This document shows positions 9,138 through 17,880 of a stretch of DNA of 64,000 bases, piece after piece. The stretch is taken from the NCBI GenBank assembly GCA_963800395.1, contig CAWDBD010000019.1, forward strand, positions 1-64,000, read 5' to 3'. The translations under genes were made by a program, and so were the position numbers. The notes beneath the pieces were generated by a model. It searched no databases. It saw only the letters and a program-made list of their open reading frames with translations, and was not told the origin of the DNA. This DNA comes from DASSBG01 sp963800395. Its GTDB lineage: Bacteria; Pseudomonadota; Gammaproteobacteria; Xanthomonadales; Rhodanobacteraceae. The first letter of the stretch is position 1. Each line of letters opens with the position of its first letter.

Positions 9138-10529
9138 TCAGTCGTCACTACCGGGCTCACGAAGGCCGTGCTTGTCCATGCGCCGGTACAGGCTCTGCCG
9201 GGTGATACCCAATGCGTCGGAGGCCTGTTGCAGATTGCCGGCATGGCGTTCGATGGCACGCTTGACCAGGGCTGCTTCGGCCTCGTCCAGAGTCATGCCA
9301 TCCAGATTCTGTGCCGATTCTGCCTCGGCCTGCGCACCGAACGACAGGGCCGCCGCAGTGACCTGATCGTGTTCGGCCAGCAGCGCCGCGCGCTCCATCA
9401 GGTGCTGCAGCTCACGCACATTGCCGGGCCAGCGCCAGGCGGTCAGCGCACGTTCGGCAGACGCCGCCAGCCGTAGTCCCGCACGACCGTAACGGCTACC
9501 GCTGCGCTCGAGAAAGGCGCGCGCAAGCGGCAGAATATCGTCGCGCCGCTCGCGCAGTGGCGGCAGCCGCAGCTCCAGCGTGTTGAGCCGGTATAGCAGA
9601 TCCTGACGGAAGCGACCTTCGGCGACTTCGGCCATCAGGTCGGCATTGGTGGCCGATACCAGGCGCACATCGGCACTGAGCGTGCGCGAGGAACCCAGTC
9701 GCTCGAACTCGCCGTCTTCCAGAACACGCAGCAACTTGGGCTGCTGTGAAATGGGGACGTTGCCGACCTCGTCCAGGAACAGGGTGCCGCCATCGGCCAG
9801 CTCGAAGCGACCGATACGCTCACCCTTGGCATCGGTGTAAGCGCCGCGCACGTGGCCGAACATTTCCGACTCGAACACGTTCTCGTTGATGCCGCCCATG
9901 TTCACTTTCACCAACGCGTTTTCCGCGCGCGGCGACAGTGCGTGCAGACGCTCGGCAATCACGCCCTTGCCGGTTCCGTTTTCGCCCAGCACCAGCACGT
10001 TGGCGTCGCTGGGCGCGATCCGTGCCACCATGTCCAGTACCCGCCGCATGGCTGCCGACTCGGCGATCATGTCGCCCGTGTCGGCACCGCGCAACAGTGC
10101 GTTCTCCGCCTCCAGTCGGCGCTGCCGTCGCGCGCTCATGCCCAGCGCGATCTGCGCATTGAGCACGCGGATCAGGCGTGTGTTTTCCCACGGTTTCTCG
10201 ATGAAATCGACGGCACCCAGACGCATGGCCTCCACGGCAAGGGGCACATTGCCCCAGGCGGTCATCACCACCACCGGCAGTTCCGGCGCATGCTGGCGCA
10301 GGTGCTCCAGCAGCTCCAGGCCCTCCTCGCCCGAGGTCGTGTCCCGGCTGTAGTTGAGGTCGATCAGCGCGCAATCAAAATCACGCCCGCGCGCCGCCGC
10401 CAGCGCCTCCGTCGGAGCTTCCACGCCGACACTGGCCAGCCCCTCGGACTTCAGCATCATGCGCAGAGCCTCGCGCACATCGGCCTGGTCGTCGGCGATC
10501 AGGATGGTGGGGCTTGTGTTTCGCACCAT
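9138..10529 (-). CDS. Sigma-54-interacting response regulator (NtrC family) with GAYTDA in place of GAFTGA
   Basis: 463 residues. Receiver domain: phospho-acceptor Asp57 in CALIDLNY, MTAWG, and FIEKPW. The AAA+ domain has a Walker A-like GENGTGKG near 182-189, a Walker B-like GGTLFLDEVGN and an arginine-finger region. The sigma-54 contact loop reads GAYTDA (229-234) rather than GAFTGA. The C-terminus is a Fis-type helix-turn-helix ending NLQQASDALGITRQSLYRRM. ATG 10529 has GGAG eight bases upstream. My recollection is that MacAB-associated regulators in xanthomonads often carry a GAFTDA-type loop, so this is probably a subfamily trait and not an error. It is predicted to act on the sigma-54 promoter at 17724-17738 through the palindrome at 17821-17836. 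Confidence 0.92.
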   Translation of the reverse strand: MVRNTSPTILIADDQADVREALRMMLKSEGLASVGVEAPTEALAAARGRDFDCALIDLNYSRDTTSGEEGLELLEHLRQHAPELPVVVMTAWGNVPLAVEAMRLGAVDFIEKPWENTRLIRVLNAQIALGMSARRQRRLEAENALLRGADTGDMIAESAAMRRVLDMVARIAPSDANVLVLGENGTGKGVIAERLHALSPRAENALVKVNMGGINENVFESEMFGHVRGAYTDAKGERIGRFELADGGTLFLDEVGNVPISQQPKLLRVLEDGEFERLGSSRTLSADVRLVSATNADLMAEVAEGRFRQDLLYRLNTLELRLPPLRERRDDILPLARAFLERSGSRYGRAGLRLAASAERALTAWRWPGNVRELQHLMERAALLAEHDQVTAAALSFGAQAEAESAQNLDGMTLDEAEAALVKRAIERHAGNLQQASDALGITRQSLYRRMDKHGLREPGSDD

Positions 10530-10702
10530 GAAGGGCTCCGGGAATTGCCACAATCCATGCAGTAGCGCCTTCTGGCAGCGACTGCATGCGTTACTTGCCC
10601 GGGCGTCTCATCGCCAACCGGGTCACTTGTGCACGCAGCCACAGGGTACTGCCATTGGCCCCGTTTCCACACCTGCCGCTGCCGTCATGCAAAGCAGCGA
10701 TA

Positions 10703-13111
10703 TCACTCATACCGGAGCGCCACCGCCGGGTCGACGCGCAGCGCGCGGATCAGCGGCACCAGAGCAGCCAGCACGGAAACACCCAGCACCAGCAGGAAGA
10801 CCGGCAAGAACACCACTGGATCGTGCGCGCGCGTACGCATGCCCGGATCGGCCAGCATGCCCGACCACGGCACGGCCAGGGCGATACCGATGGCCAACCC
10901 GACACCCAGTTGCCAGGCCAGTTGCCGGCCCACCTGACGCATGATCGCGCCGCTGCTGGCACCGATGGCGCGTCGAATTCCGATTTCGCGCGTGCGCTGT
11001 TCCACGGAAAACGCCAGCACGCCATACAGACCGGCTGCGGCCAGCAGCAAGGCCACCAGACCCAACGCGCTGAACACATTGGTCAGCACCACAAAGCCGG
11101 CGCGTTGCATGGCCATGACGCGGGCCTGGGTGTGCCCCGCCAACACAGCGACCTGTGGATCCACGTCGTGCACCGCCGCGGCCAGATGTTGTGCGTAGAC
11201 GGTGGCGTCGGCATGCGTGCGTACCGCCAGGCCCACATCGTGAAGCGGGCTGGCCCCGGCTGACTGTTGCAACGACATCAACATCCCCGGAAGGGATTTC
11301 TCGAGCGCGCCATCGAGCTGCAAGGGCTCGATCACGCCTATCACGGTGACTGTCAGTGCCCACTTCTTGCCGGGATACAGGATCAGAGTGCGATTCAGTG
11401 CGTCACCATGCGACCACATCGCCGCGGCCATCTTGTCGTCGATCACCACCACCGGTGTACTGTCGGCACGATCACGTGCATCGATAAAGCGCCCGCGCAA
11501 CAGGCGCACATCGTAGGTGTCAAGGAAATGCGGGTCGACAATACCCATCTGCACGCGTGGCCAACCGTCCGCAGGCTGTGGCTGACCCGGCAGGGCCACG
11601 TCCTCATGACTGCCCAGAAGCGCACTGGGGACAGTGTCGGACGCGGTGGCGTCGACCACATCAGGCTGGCGCCGCAGGCGCTCAACCACGCTGTCGAAAA
11701 ACCGGATACGTTTTGCATCGTCGTGATATGCCTTCGCCGGCAAGGCCACCTTCGCCGTAAGCACCTGCGCCGCATGCGTGGCACCCGCTGCCGGTTGTGC
11801 CAGCAGTCTGTTCAGCGCCAGCACGAAGGTGCCGGCGCCGACCAGCAACACAATGGTCAGCGCCACTTCGACCACCACCAGGGTCCTGGCCACACGCGCG
11901 AAACCGCTGCCGGAGCCCTTGCTGCCATCGCGCAATGCGTCCGCCAGATCAACGCGCGAAGCGCGCCAGGCTGGAATGCCGCCGGCGAGCAGGGTGCTCA
12001 ATACGGCCGCCAGAATACCAAACCCCACTACCCAGGTATCGATCCCGTGGTGCAGAGCGACCGATTCCGGATGACTGTTGGTCCACGTCACCTTGAGCCA
12101 GTATCCGGCGCCACGCAGGATCGGAAAGGCCACCACGAGTGCCGCTCCGCTCAACAGCAGACTCTCCGCCAGTGCGCCGAACAACAGTCGTGCACGGCTA
12201 CTGCCCAGGGCGCTGCGCAGGGCCAGTTCATGGCGCCGTTGCAGGGTCTGCACCAATTGCAGGTTGGCCACGTTGATACACGCCAGCAACAGCACCAGCA
12301 CGCCGGCGCCGAACATCAGCCATACCCAGCGGCGCATGTCCGTCGGCACGAAGGTCAGCGACATCGGCCCCATGACCACCTGTCTCGCCTGCTGCCCCGA
12401 CGGCAATGCCCGCTGCAGGCGATCAGCCCAGGCGTCCAGTTCCGCACGCGCCTGACCCAGCTCTTGCCCCGGCGACAGCCTGGCCACGGCGGCAATGTCA
12501 GCTTGCTCGCCAGGCGCCATGCGCAGCGGCAACCATGCCTTCGCGCGCGCCGGAAACGCAAAGCTTTTCGGCAGCACACCGACGACGGTAGCCCACTCGC
12601 CATCAACCTGCACGGCACGGCCGATGATATGCGGATCGACCTTGAACACATTCCGCCACAGCGTCTCGCCCAGCACCACGACACGCGGCGCGCCGGGCAC
12701 ATCGTCCGCCGCCACCAGGCTACGCCCAAGCAAGGGCTTTGCTTCGAGCAACTGCATCATCGAGGCGGTCAGCCGGCAACCCGGGTAGTACGTCGCGCCA
12801 CGGCCCCCATCCAGGCTGATGCCGGAATCATCGTAGGCGCCCATCTCGTCGACACTGTGGAGCTTGCCCTTGAGCTTGAGGTACTGATCGCTGTCAAGGC
12901 TGCCGATACCGTTGAAGGTCGGCACGCCCACCGCCATCAGCCGCTCGGCATGCGGATACGGCAAGGGCTGAAGAATCAGAGAGTTGACGATGCTGAACAA
13001 GAACAGCACAAGGCCCAGGCCCACGCCCAGCACCACCACCGACAGCGCCGCATACCCGGCCGCTTGAGCAGCCGCCGCCACGCATCTACGCAATTCACGC
13101 AGGATCATCAT
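10703..13111 (-). CDS. ABC transporter permease, MacB/FtsX type (second of two)
   Basis: 802 residues. One N-terminal membrane segment (about 15-40) precedes a large periplasmic MacB-type core. An FtsX domain with grouped membrane helices lies mid-protein (around VWLMFGAGVLVLLLACINVANLQL), then a second periplasmic part and a C-terminal FtsX domain (VLTNVFSALGLVALLLAAAG; EIGIRRAIGAS coupling loop). It is therefore a duplicated FtsX-fold permease, larger than the roughly 650-residue E. coli MacB and lacking its fused ATPase. ATG 13111 directly follows the stop of the first permease, with GGAG upstream, so translation is probably coupled. Predicted to work with the upstream ATPase and adaptor in mechanotransmission-type export. 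Cargo unknown. Confidence 0.88.
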   Translation of the reverse strand: MMILRELRRCVAAAAQAAGYAALSVVVLGVGLGLVLFLFSIVNSLILQPLPYPHAERLMAVGVPTFNGIGSLDSDQYLKLKGKLHSVDEMGAYDDSGISLDGGRGATYYPGCRLTASMMQLLEAKPLLGRSLVAADDVPGAPRVVVLGETLWRNVFKVDPHIIGRAVQVDGEWATVVGVLPKSFAFPARAKAWLPLRMAPGEQADIAAVARLSPGQELGQARAELDAWADRLQRALPSGQQARQVVMGPMSLTFVPTDMRRWVWLMFGAGVLVLLLACINVANLQLVQTLQRRHELALRSALGSSRARLLFGALAESLLLSGAALVVAFPILRGAGYWLKVTWTNSHPESVALHHGIDTWVVGFGILAAVLSTLLAGGIPAWRASRVDLADALRDGSKGSGSGFARVARTLVVVEVALTIVLLVGAGTFVLALNRLLAQPAAGATHAAQVLTAKVALPAKAYHDDAKRIRFFDSVVERLRRQPDVVDATASDTVPSALLGSHEDVALPGQPQPADGWPRVQMGIVDPHFLDTYDVRLLRGRFIDARDRADSTPVVVIDDKMAAAMWSHGDALNRTLILYPGKKWALTVTVIGVIEPLQLDGALEKSLPGMLMSLQQSAGASPLHDVGLAVRTHADATVYAQHLAAAVHDVDPQVAVLAGHTQARVMAMQRAGFVVLTNVFSALGLVALLLAAAGLYGVLAFSVEQRTREIGIRRAIGASSGAIMRQVGRQLAWQLGVGLAIGIALAVPWSGMLADPGMRTRAHDPVVFLPVFLLVLGVSVLAALVPLIRALRVDPAVALRYE

Positions 13112-13112
13112 T

Positions 13113-15545
13113 TCATTCTCCGCGCAGTGCGCGCATGGGGTGAACATGACCGGCGCGCAGCGCCGGCAACAGGCAGGCCAGCATGCCGGCCATGGCAAGC
13201 AGCATGCACACGCCACTCAAGGCGACCGGGTCGAACACGGCCTGGCGTCCAATCTGTTCCATCACCGTGCGCAGCGCCCCGGACAATGTCAGCGCCAGCA
13301 CGATGCCAAGCAGCATGCCGATGATGATCTGCACCAGACCCGCACGCAGTACCAGAGTCGTCAGCCGCGAAGGCGATGCACCGAGTGCGGAGCGCACGCC
13401 GAATTCGCGCTCGCGCGCAGCCACCGCGACAGCCATCACCGCGTAGAGGCCAGCGGCCGCCAGCAACAAGGCCAGGCCCGCGAACAGGCCTACCAGCAAC
13501 AGATTCAGGCGCATGTCGGCCGTGGTCGAACGGACAATGTCTGCCATGCTGCGAATATTGGCGATCGGCTGGCCAGGTGCGACCGCAGCCGTGACCTGAA
13601 GCAGCGCCGCTCGCCAGTCACTCGGATTGCCCTGTCCGTGCAGCACAAAACGCAGCGGCTCGAAACTGCGAAAGATCGACATGGCCTTTTCCGGCATCTG
13701 TGCCATCGGCACATACAGTACCTCCGGTGGCGGTTCCAGCGGACCAAACTGATGGGTGTCGCCGACCACGCCGACGATCCGCGCCGAGGCCCCGCCCAGA
13801 CCCTGGGCAAGCTGCAGCTGCTGGCCCAGCGCCTGGCCGCCAAAACGGTGCTCGGCCAGACTGCGGCTGACCACGGCCACCGGCTCACTGCCGCGAACGT
13901 CATTGCGGTCGAACACGCGTCCACGCTGCACGGGAATCCGGAACAGGCTGAAGAAGTCCTGGCCGACGCCGTGATACTGGGCCGAGAAGCTCTCGCCACC
14001 AGGCACATGCATGCCCAGGTTGAACTGCCCATTCCAGAGATCCGAAGGCAGATTGGTGGTGGTCGTGACCGCGCTGACACCGGGCACCGCGCGCAGCCGC
14101 TCAAGCATGCGCTGGGCGAGCGCATCGACAGACGCCGCATCGGCATAATCCGCCTTGATCGGTGCCATCTCGAACGTCAGCATGTTGTCACTGGCAAAAC
14201 CCAATGGCGTGTTGGCTGCATCGTAGAGCGTATGCAGGAACAGACCGGCCGCACTCAGAAGCGTGGTGGCCAGTGCCACCTGCGCCACCACCAGCACCCG
14301 GCCAAGACGCCCGCTGCGCAATCCCGGGCCACTGCGCCCGCCCTCGCGCAATTCGTCAACGGTGGATGCGGCATGCCCGCGCCAGAAGCCGAACAGCGAT
14401 GCCAGCACGGCACTCAACAGGCCCAGGGCGAGTGCGACCCACAGCATCGGCAAGCCAAGCTGCAACTGTGTGTCCGGCAGCCAGTCTGCCGGCACCTTGC
14501 TCTGCAGCACTTCCAGCCCCAGCCATGCCAGCAGCAAACCCAGCAGTGCCCCGCTCAACCCGACCAGCACGCCTTCGGCCAGCGCGGGCAGTATCAGCCT
14601 GAAATGCGGCGCGCCAAGGGCACCGCGCACGGCCGCATCATGGTTGCGGGACAATGTCCGCAACAGCATCAGGCTGGACAGGTTGACCAGGGCGATCAGC
14701 AGCACGAACAGGGCGCTGGCCATGAACAACACCAGTACGCTGCGCGCGTCATGGTGCTGCCAGTCTGCATAGGGCTGCACGCCAAAATGCGCTTTGCTCC
14801 AGTAGTCCGAGTTCTGGCCGCCCAGCGTCTGGTACATCGCGTGCAGGTGCGCATTCACCTGGGCATCGACGCGGGCTGCAGACGAACCAGCCGCCAGACG
14901 CAACAGTGCCATGTAGTTGGTGCCATCGTTGCGGCTGTTGGCCGGCAAGGCGGTCGGCAGCATGATGTCGCCGTCCAGCCCCAGTGCCGAGAACTTCGCG
15001 GGCAACACCCCAACAATGGTCGATGCGACGCCCTCCACCTGCAGGGTGCGGCCAATCACGCCCGGATCGCCACCATAGCGCCGTTGCCAGAAGCCGTGAC
15101 TGAGAATGGCCACATGCGCACCATTGGGCCGGTCTTCATCCGCGCTGAAATTGCGACCCAGCGCCATCGGCAGGCCAACCGTCGGCAACAGGCCATGATC
15201 GGCATAGATGGTTGGTACCAGTTCCGGCGTCCCGCTGCCGGAAACGTTGACCTTCGGGCCATCCTGCACCAGTCCCATCGAGACCACGCCTTGAAGCTCC
15301 CCGATGTGCTGGTATTGCTGTGGCGACACCGCACTGATGTGTCCCTTGTAATGCGGACCGGCCACCAGCAGACGCGATGGCTGCGGCACCGGCAACGGCT
15401 TCATCAACACCTGATCGACCAGCGTGATCACACCGGTGCTGGCCGCAACTCCCAGTGCCAATACCGCCGAAGCCAGCAGCAGAAAACCGGGTCGGCGCAG
15501 GCTGGCGCGCCAGGCGCGCAAGATTTCACCAAGCCAGATATTCAC
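13113..15545 (-). CDS. ABC transporter permease, MacB/FtsX type (first of two)
   Basis: 810 residues, a paralogue of the next gene. It has an N-terminal helix (LLLASAVLALGVAASTGVI), a periplasmic core with SHGFWQRRYGGDPGVIGR, and two FtsX domains (VLFMASALFVLLIALVNLSSL; EFGVRSALGASPSRL). The start is GTG 15545, which overlaps the ATPase stop as GTGA, so the two are translationally coupled. Its duplicated structure parallels the second permease, so the transporter may be a heterodimer of two long permeases served by one ATPase. Confidence 0.88.
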   Translation of the reverse strand: MNIWLGEILRAWRASLRRPGFLLLASAVLALGVAASTGVITLVDQVLMKPLPVPQPSRLLVAGPHYKGHISAVSPQQYQHIGELQGVVSMGLVQDGPKVNVSGSGTPELVPTIYADHGLLPTVGLPMALGRNFSADEDRPNGAHVAILSHGFWQRRYGGDPGVIGRTLQVEGVASTIVGVLPAKFSALGLDGDIMLPTALPANSRNDGTNYMALLRLAAGSSAARVDAQVNAHLHAMYQTLGGQNSDYWSKAHFGVQPYADWQHHDARSVLVLFMASALFVLLIALVNLSSLMLLRTLSRNHDAAVRGALGAPHFRLILPALAEGVLVGLSGALLGLLLAWLGLEVLQSKVPADWLPDTQLQLGLPMLWVALALGLLSAVLASLFGFWRGHAASTVDELREGGRSGPGLRSGRLGRVLVVAQVALATTLLSAAGLFLHTLYDAANTPLGFASDNMLTFEMAPIKADYADAASVDALAQRMLERLRAVPGVSAVTTTTNLPSDLWNGQFNLGMHVPGGESFSAQYHGVGQDFFSLFRIPVQRGRVFDRNDVRGSEPVAVVSRSLAEHRFGGQALGQQLQLAQGLGGASARIVGVVGDTHQFGPLEPPPEVLYVPMAQMPEKAMSIFRSFEPLRFVLHGQGNPSDWRAALLQVTAAVAPGQPIANIRSMADIVRSTTADMRLNLLLVGLFAGLALLLAAAGLYAVMAVAVAAREREFGVRSALGASPSRLTTLVLRAGLVQIIIGMLLGIVLALTLSGALRTVMEQIGRQAVFDPVALSGVCMLLAMAGMLACLLPALRAGHVHPMRALRGE

Positions 15546-16306
15546 GCCTGTGCCTCGATATTCGGCGCGATCAGTGCATCCAGGCGCGCTTCGTCCTCGC
15601 GGCGCAGACGCTCGTAGGTTTCTTCGTCGACCACGCGGCCATCGAACAGCCGGATCTTGCGCTCGGCCAGTTCGGCGTAGCGTGCGTCATGGGTGACCAT
15701 GCAGATGGTTGCGCCGCTCTTGTGCAGTTCGTCGAGCAGTGCCATGACTGCTTCGCCGTTGCGCGAATCGAGATTGCCTGTGGGCTCATCGGCGAGCAGG
15801 ATGGCGGGCTTGCCGACCAATGCACGGGCCACGGCAACGCGCTGCTGCTGGCCGCCGGAAAGCTGCGCCGGGTAGTGCCGCATGCGATGGGCCATGCCCA
15901 CGCGCTCCAGTGCCTCGCGCACACGCTGGCGGCGCTCGTTTCTGTCGATGCCGCTGCGGTAGGTCAGGGGCAGCTCGACATTCTCCTCGACGCTGAGGTC
16001 GCCAATCAGGTTGAAGGCCTGGAAGATGAAGCCGATCTCGGCGTTGCGGATGCGCGCACGCTCGGCGGCATTGAGCCGGGCCGCGTCGTGGCCGTTGAGC
16101 ACGTAGCTGCCCGCGCTGGCGGTATCCAGCAGGCCGAGGATCGACAGCAGCGTGGTCTTGCCACAACCGGACGGGCCCGAAATGGACACGTATTCGCCCC
16201 GCGCCACGGACAGGTGCACATCCGACAGCGCATGGGTTTCCACCTCCTCCGCCTGGAATACCTTGCGGATGCCTTCGAGGCTGATGACGTTGTTTGTATC
16301 GTTCAT
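15542..16306 (-). CDS. ABC transporter ATP-binding protein, MacB/LolD type
   Basis: 254 residues. Walker A is GPSGCGKT (44-51), the signature is LSGGQQQRVAVARAL and Walker B is ILLADEPTGNLD, with a switch histidine in VTHD. The Q-loop region is IGFIFQAFNLI. This matches the LolD/MacB subfamily that powers FtsX-type permeases. ATG 16306 was chosen because the family start MNDTNNVISLEGIRKVF begins there. The frame extends further upstream through the intergenic repeat without homology. The C-terminal tail past VVDEETYERL is slightly longer than usual for the family. Confidence 0.93.
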   Translation of the reverse strand: MNDTNNVISLEGIRKVFQAEEVETHALSDVHLSVARGEYVSISGPSGCGKTTLLSILGLLDTASAGSYVLNGHDAARLNAAERARIRNAEIGFIFQAFNLIGDLSVEENVELPLTYRSGIDRNERRQRVREALERVGMAHRMRHYPAQLSGGQQQRVAVARALVGKPAILLADEPTGNLDSRNGEAVMALLDELHKSGATICMVTHDARYAELAERKIRLFDGRVVDEETYERLRREDEARLDALIAPNIEAQA

Positions 16307-16345
16307 GGGTTCACCGTTGCGTGCGGAAACAGGAAGAGCGGTTTG

Positions 16346-16438
16346 TCCGCGAAGGACGCGAAAGGCGCGAAGAGAAGCCATCGGATCCTTTTCTTGCCTT
16401 TTGCATTGCTTTGCGTCCATTCGCGTCCTTGGCGGAAA
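16346..16438. repeat. Imperfect inverted repeat built on CGCGAAGGACGCGAA, inside the transporter operon
   Basis: Arms at about 16346-16371 and 16411-16438 are complementary with few mismatches; core CCGCgAAGGACGCGAA faces TTCGCGTCCTTgGCGG. They are separated by about 40 bases. The element fills most of the 151-base gap between the adaptor and ATPase genes. RNA from either strand would fold into a long hairpin. It resembles the REP-like intergenic repeats common in xanthomonads. It could set relative expression of the genes before and after it. Confidence 0.6.
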
Positions 16439-16457
16439 GAATGTTTTTTCGACATGC

Positions 16458-17711
16458 TCATTCGATTCGAATCCGGTCGTAGTTGTCCCACTGGCTGGTG
16501 TCGGACAGAACCACCTTGTCGCCGGCCTTGAGGCCCTTGAGAACCTCGACGCGGTCGACCGAGGTGGCTCCCAGGCGCACCGGAACACGAGTGGCTTCAT
16601 TGGTGCCCGCATCCAGACGGAACAGACTGATGTCACTATCGGACTTGGCCAGGGCCGGGCGGCCGACCGACAACACGTTGCGCAGCAGGGAAATGCGGAT
16701 GCGGCCATCGACCGACATGTCCGGGCGCGCACCATCGGGCAGCGCGCCGACAAGAATGGCGTCAACTTGCACGCTGCCCTCGCTGACAGCCGGGTCGATG
16801 CGCTCCACCTTGCCAGTCACCACGCCGTTGTGGGTGTCCACCGTGACCGGCATGCCGATGGCCACGTCCTTGGCCTGCACTTCAGGCACCTTGAGCCGTG
16901 CGATCAGCACGTCGGGGCGGGCCACCTGGGCCAGATTGCTGCCGGCAGCAACCTGCGCCCCTTCCTGCACCGCGACCTGTTGCAGCACGCCGTCGATGCC
17001 GGCGCTTACATTCAGCGCGCTGGCCTGACGCTGGCGCAGTTGCAGATTGCTCTGCTGCTGCACCAGATGCGCCTGCACGGCATCCATCTGCGCCTTCATG
17101 TTGGCGGCAAATGAATCGACACGTTGCTGCTCGATGTGCATGCGTGACTTGAGCTGCTTCAGCGCAATCTGTCCCTGCTGGTATTGCACGCGCGGGATGA
17201 TATCCAGCTTGACCGCCTTGGCATCGGCGTCCGCCTTCACCTTGGCCGATGCGTAGTCCGACTGCGCCTGCGCCAGTGCCGAGCGCTCGTCCAGCAATTG
17301 CGATTGCAACTGGGTGCGTCTGGCGGCCACGTCTGCCCTGGCGGCGGCAACCTGGGCCTGGGCGTTTCGCAGTGCGTCGGCGACCTCCGGATTGCTGAGC
17401 TTCATCAGGACTGTATCGGCGTTCACGGTGGCACCAGGCCACACCAGAATCTGGTCCACCTGGGCAGGTGTTGCCGCGGAAATCCAGCGCTTGTGCCGCG
17501 GCACCAGGGTGCCCGTCGCACGAACCTCGCGCAGCATGTCGCCTTGCTTGACGGTACCTATCCAGAGGCTTGCGCGATCGGCACTGGGCAGGGCCGGCCC
17601 CATCCAGGCTGCCGTCAGTACCACCGCAACAACGGCCAGTACACCACCACCTGCCAGCAGCAGGCGCTTGCGCTTCTTGCGTTTCTTCAGTTCGGGGTTG
17701 GCAATGTCCAT
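16458..17711 (-). CDS. Periplasmic adaptor (HlyD/MacA-type membrane fusion protein) of an ABC exporter
   Basis: 417 residues. A basic N-terminus (KKRKKRKR) precedes one membrane anchor (LLLAGGGVLAVVAVVLTAAW). A biotinyl-lipoyl half (TGTLVPRHKRWISAATPAQV) follows. Then comes a long alpha-hairpin rich in Ala, Gln and Arg (about 115-235), a returning lipoyl half and beta-barrel (IDGVLQQVAVQEGAQV) and a membrane-proximal domain. First gene of the operon that continues with the ATPase and two permeases. ATG 17711 fits the family start MDIANPELKK. No ribosome site is visible, and the sigma-54 promoter upstream would place the transcript start at about this codon. Confidence 0.9.
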   Translation of the reverse strand: MDIANPELKKRKKRKRLLLAGGGVLAVVAVVLTAAWMGPALPSADRASLWIGTVKQGDMLREVRATGTLVPRHKRWISAATPAQVDQILVWPGATVNADTVLMKLSNPEVADALRNAQAQVAAARADVAARRTQLQSQLLDERSALAQAQSDYASAKVKADADAKAVKLDIIPRVQYQQGQIALKQLKSRMHIEQQRVDSFAANMKAQMDAVQAHLVQQQSNLQLRQRQASALNVSAGIDGVLQQVAVQEGAQVAAGSNLAQVARPDVLIARLKVPEVQAKDVAIGMPVTVDTHNGVVTGKVERIDPAVSEGSVQVDAILVGALPDGARPDMSVDGRIRISLLRNVLSVGRPALAKSDSDISLFRLDAGTNEATRVPVRLGATSVDRVEVLKGLKAGDKVVLSDTSQWDNYDRIRIE

Positions 17712-17723
17712 ACGCCATGCATC

Positions 17724-17738
17724 GCAAGATGCGTGCCA
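17724..17738 (-). promoter_or_regulatory. Sigma-54 promoter of the ABC exporter operon
   Basis: On the minus strand the sequence reads TGGCACG-CATC-TTGC, which matches the sigma-54 consensus TGGCACG-N4-TTGC exactly. The -24 GG and -12 GC are correctly spaced (10 bases between). Transcription would start about 12 bases downstream, at or one base before the ATG at 17711, giving a leaderless or nearly leaderless message. The adjacent NtrC-family regulator makes sigma-54 control plausible. Confidence 0.8.
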
Positions 17739-17820
17739 ACGATCTCCTGCACTCAAATCACGTCAAATCAACCACTTGCAGAACAGCCTGCTCCTCCGGT
17801 CATCCGCATCCGGATGCTTG

Positions 17821-17836
17821 CGTCCGTTATCGGACA
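17821..17836. promoter_or_regulatory. Palindrome TGTCCG-ATAA-CGGAC(G), candidate upstream activator site
   Basis: The minus strand reads TGTCCGATAACGGACG: two six-base half-sites around four bases, with one terminal mismatch. It lies about 85-100 bases upstream of the -24 element of the sigma-54 promoter, the usual position for an NtrC-type activator site. The likely binder is the regulator encoded at 9138-10529; this is inference. It also lies about 45 bases upstream of the plus-strand gene at 17881 and could affect that gene too. Confidence 0.55.
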
Positions 17837-17880
17837 CTTCCATGCTAAGGTGGAATCGTCATTTCTGAATGGAGACAGAT

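Noticed and set aside
11267..13324. Open frame of 685 codons opposite the second permease
   Set aside because: Same antisense composition (Gln, His, Arg) and complete overlap with a permease having clear FtsX domains.
13140..15617. Open frame of 825 codons on the plus strand opposite the first permease
   Set aside because: It mirrors a well-supported permease gene, is rich in His, Gln and Arg as expected for antisense of GC-rich coding DNA, and has no domain or ribosome site.
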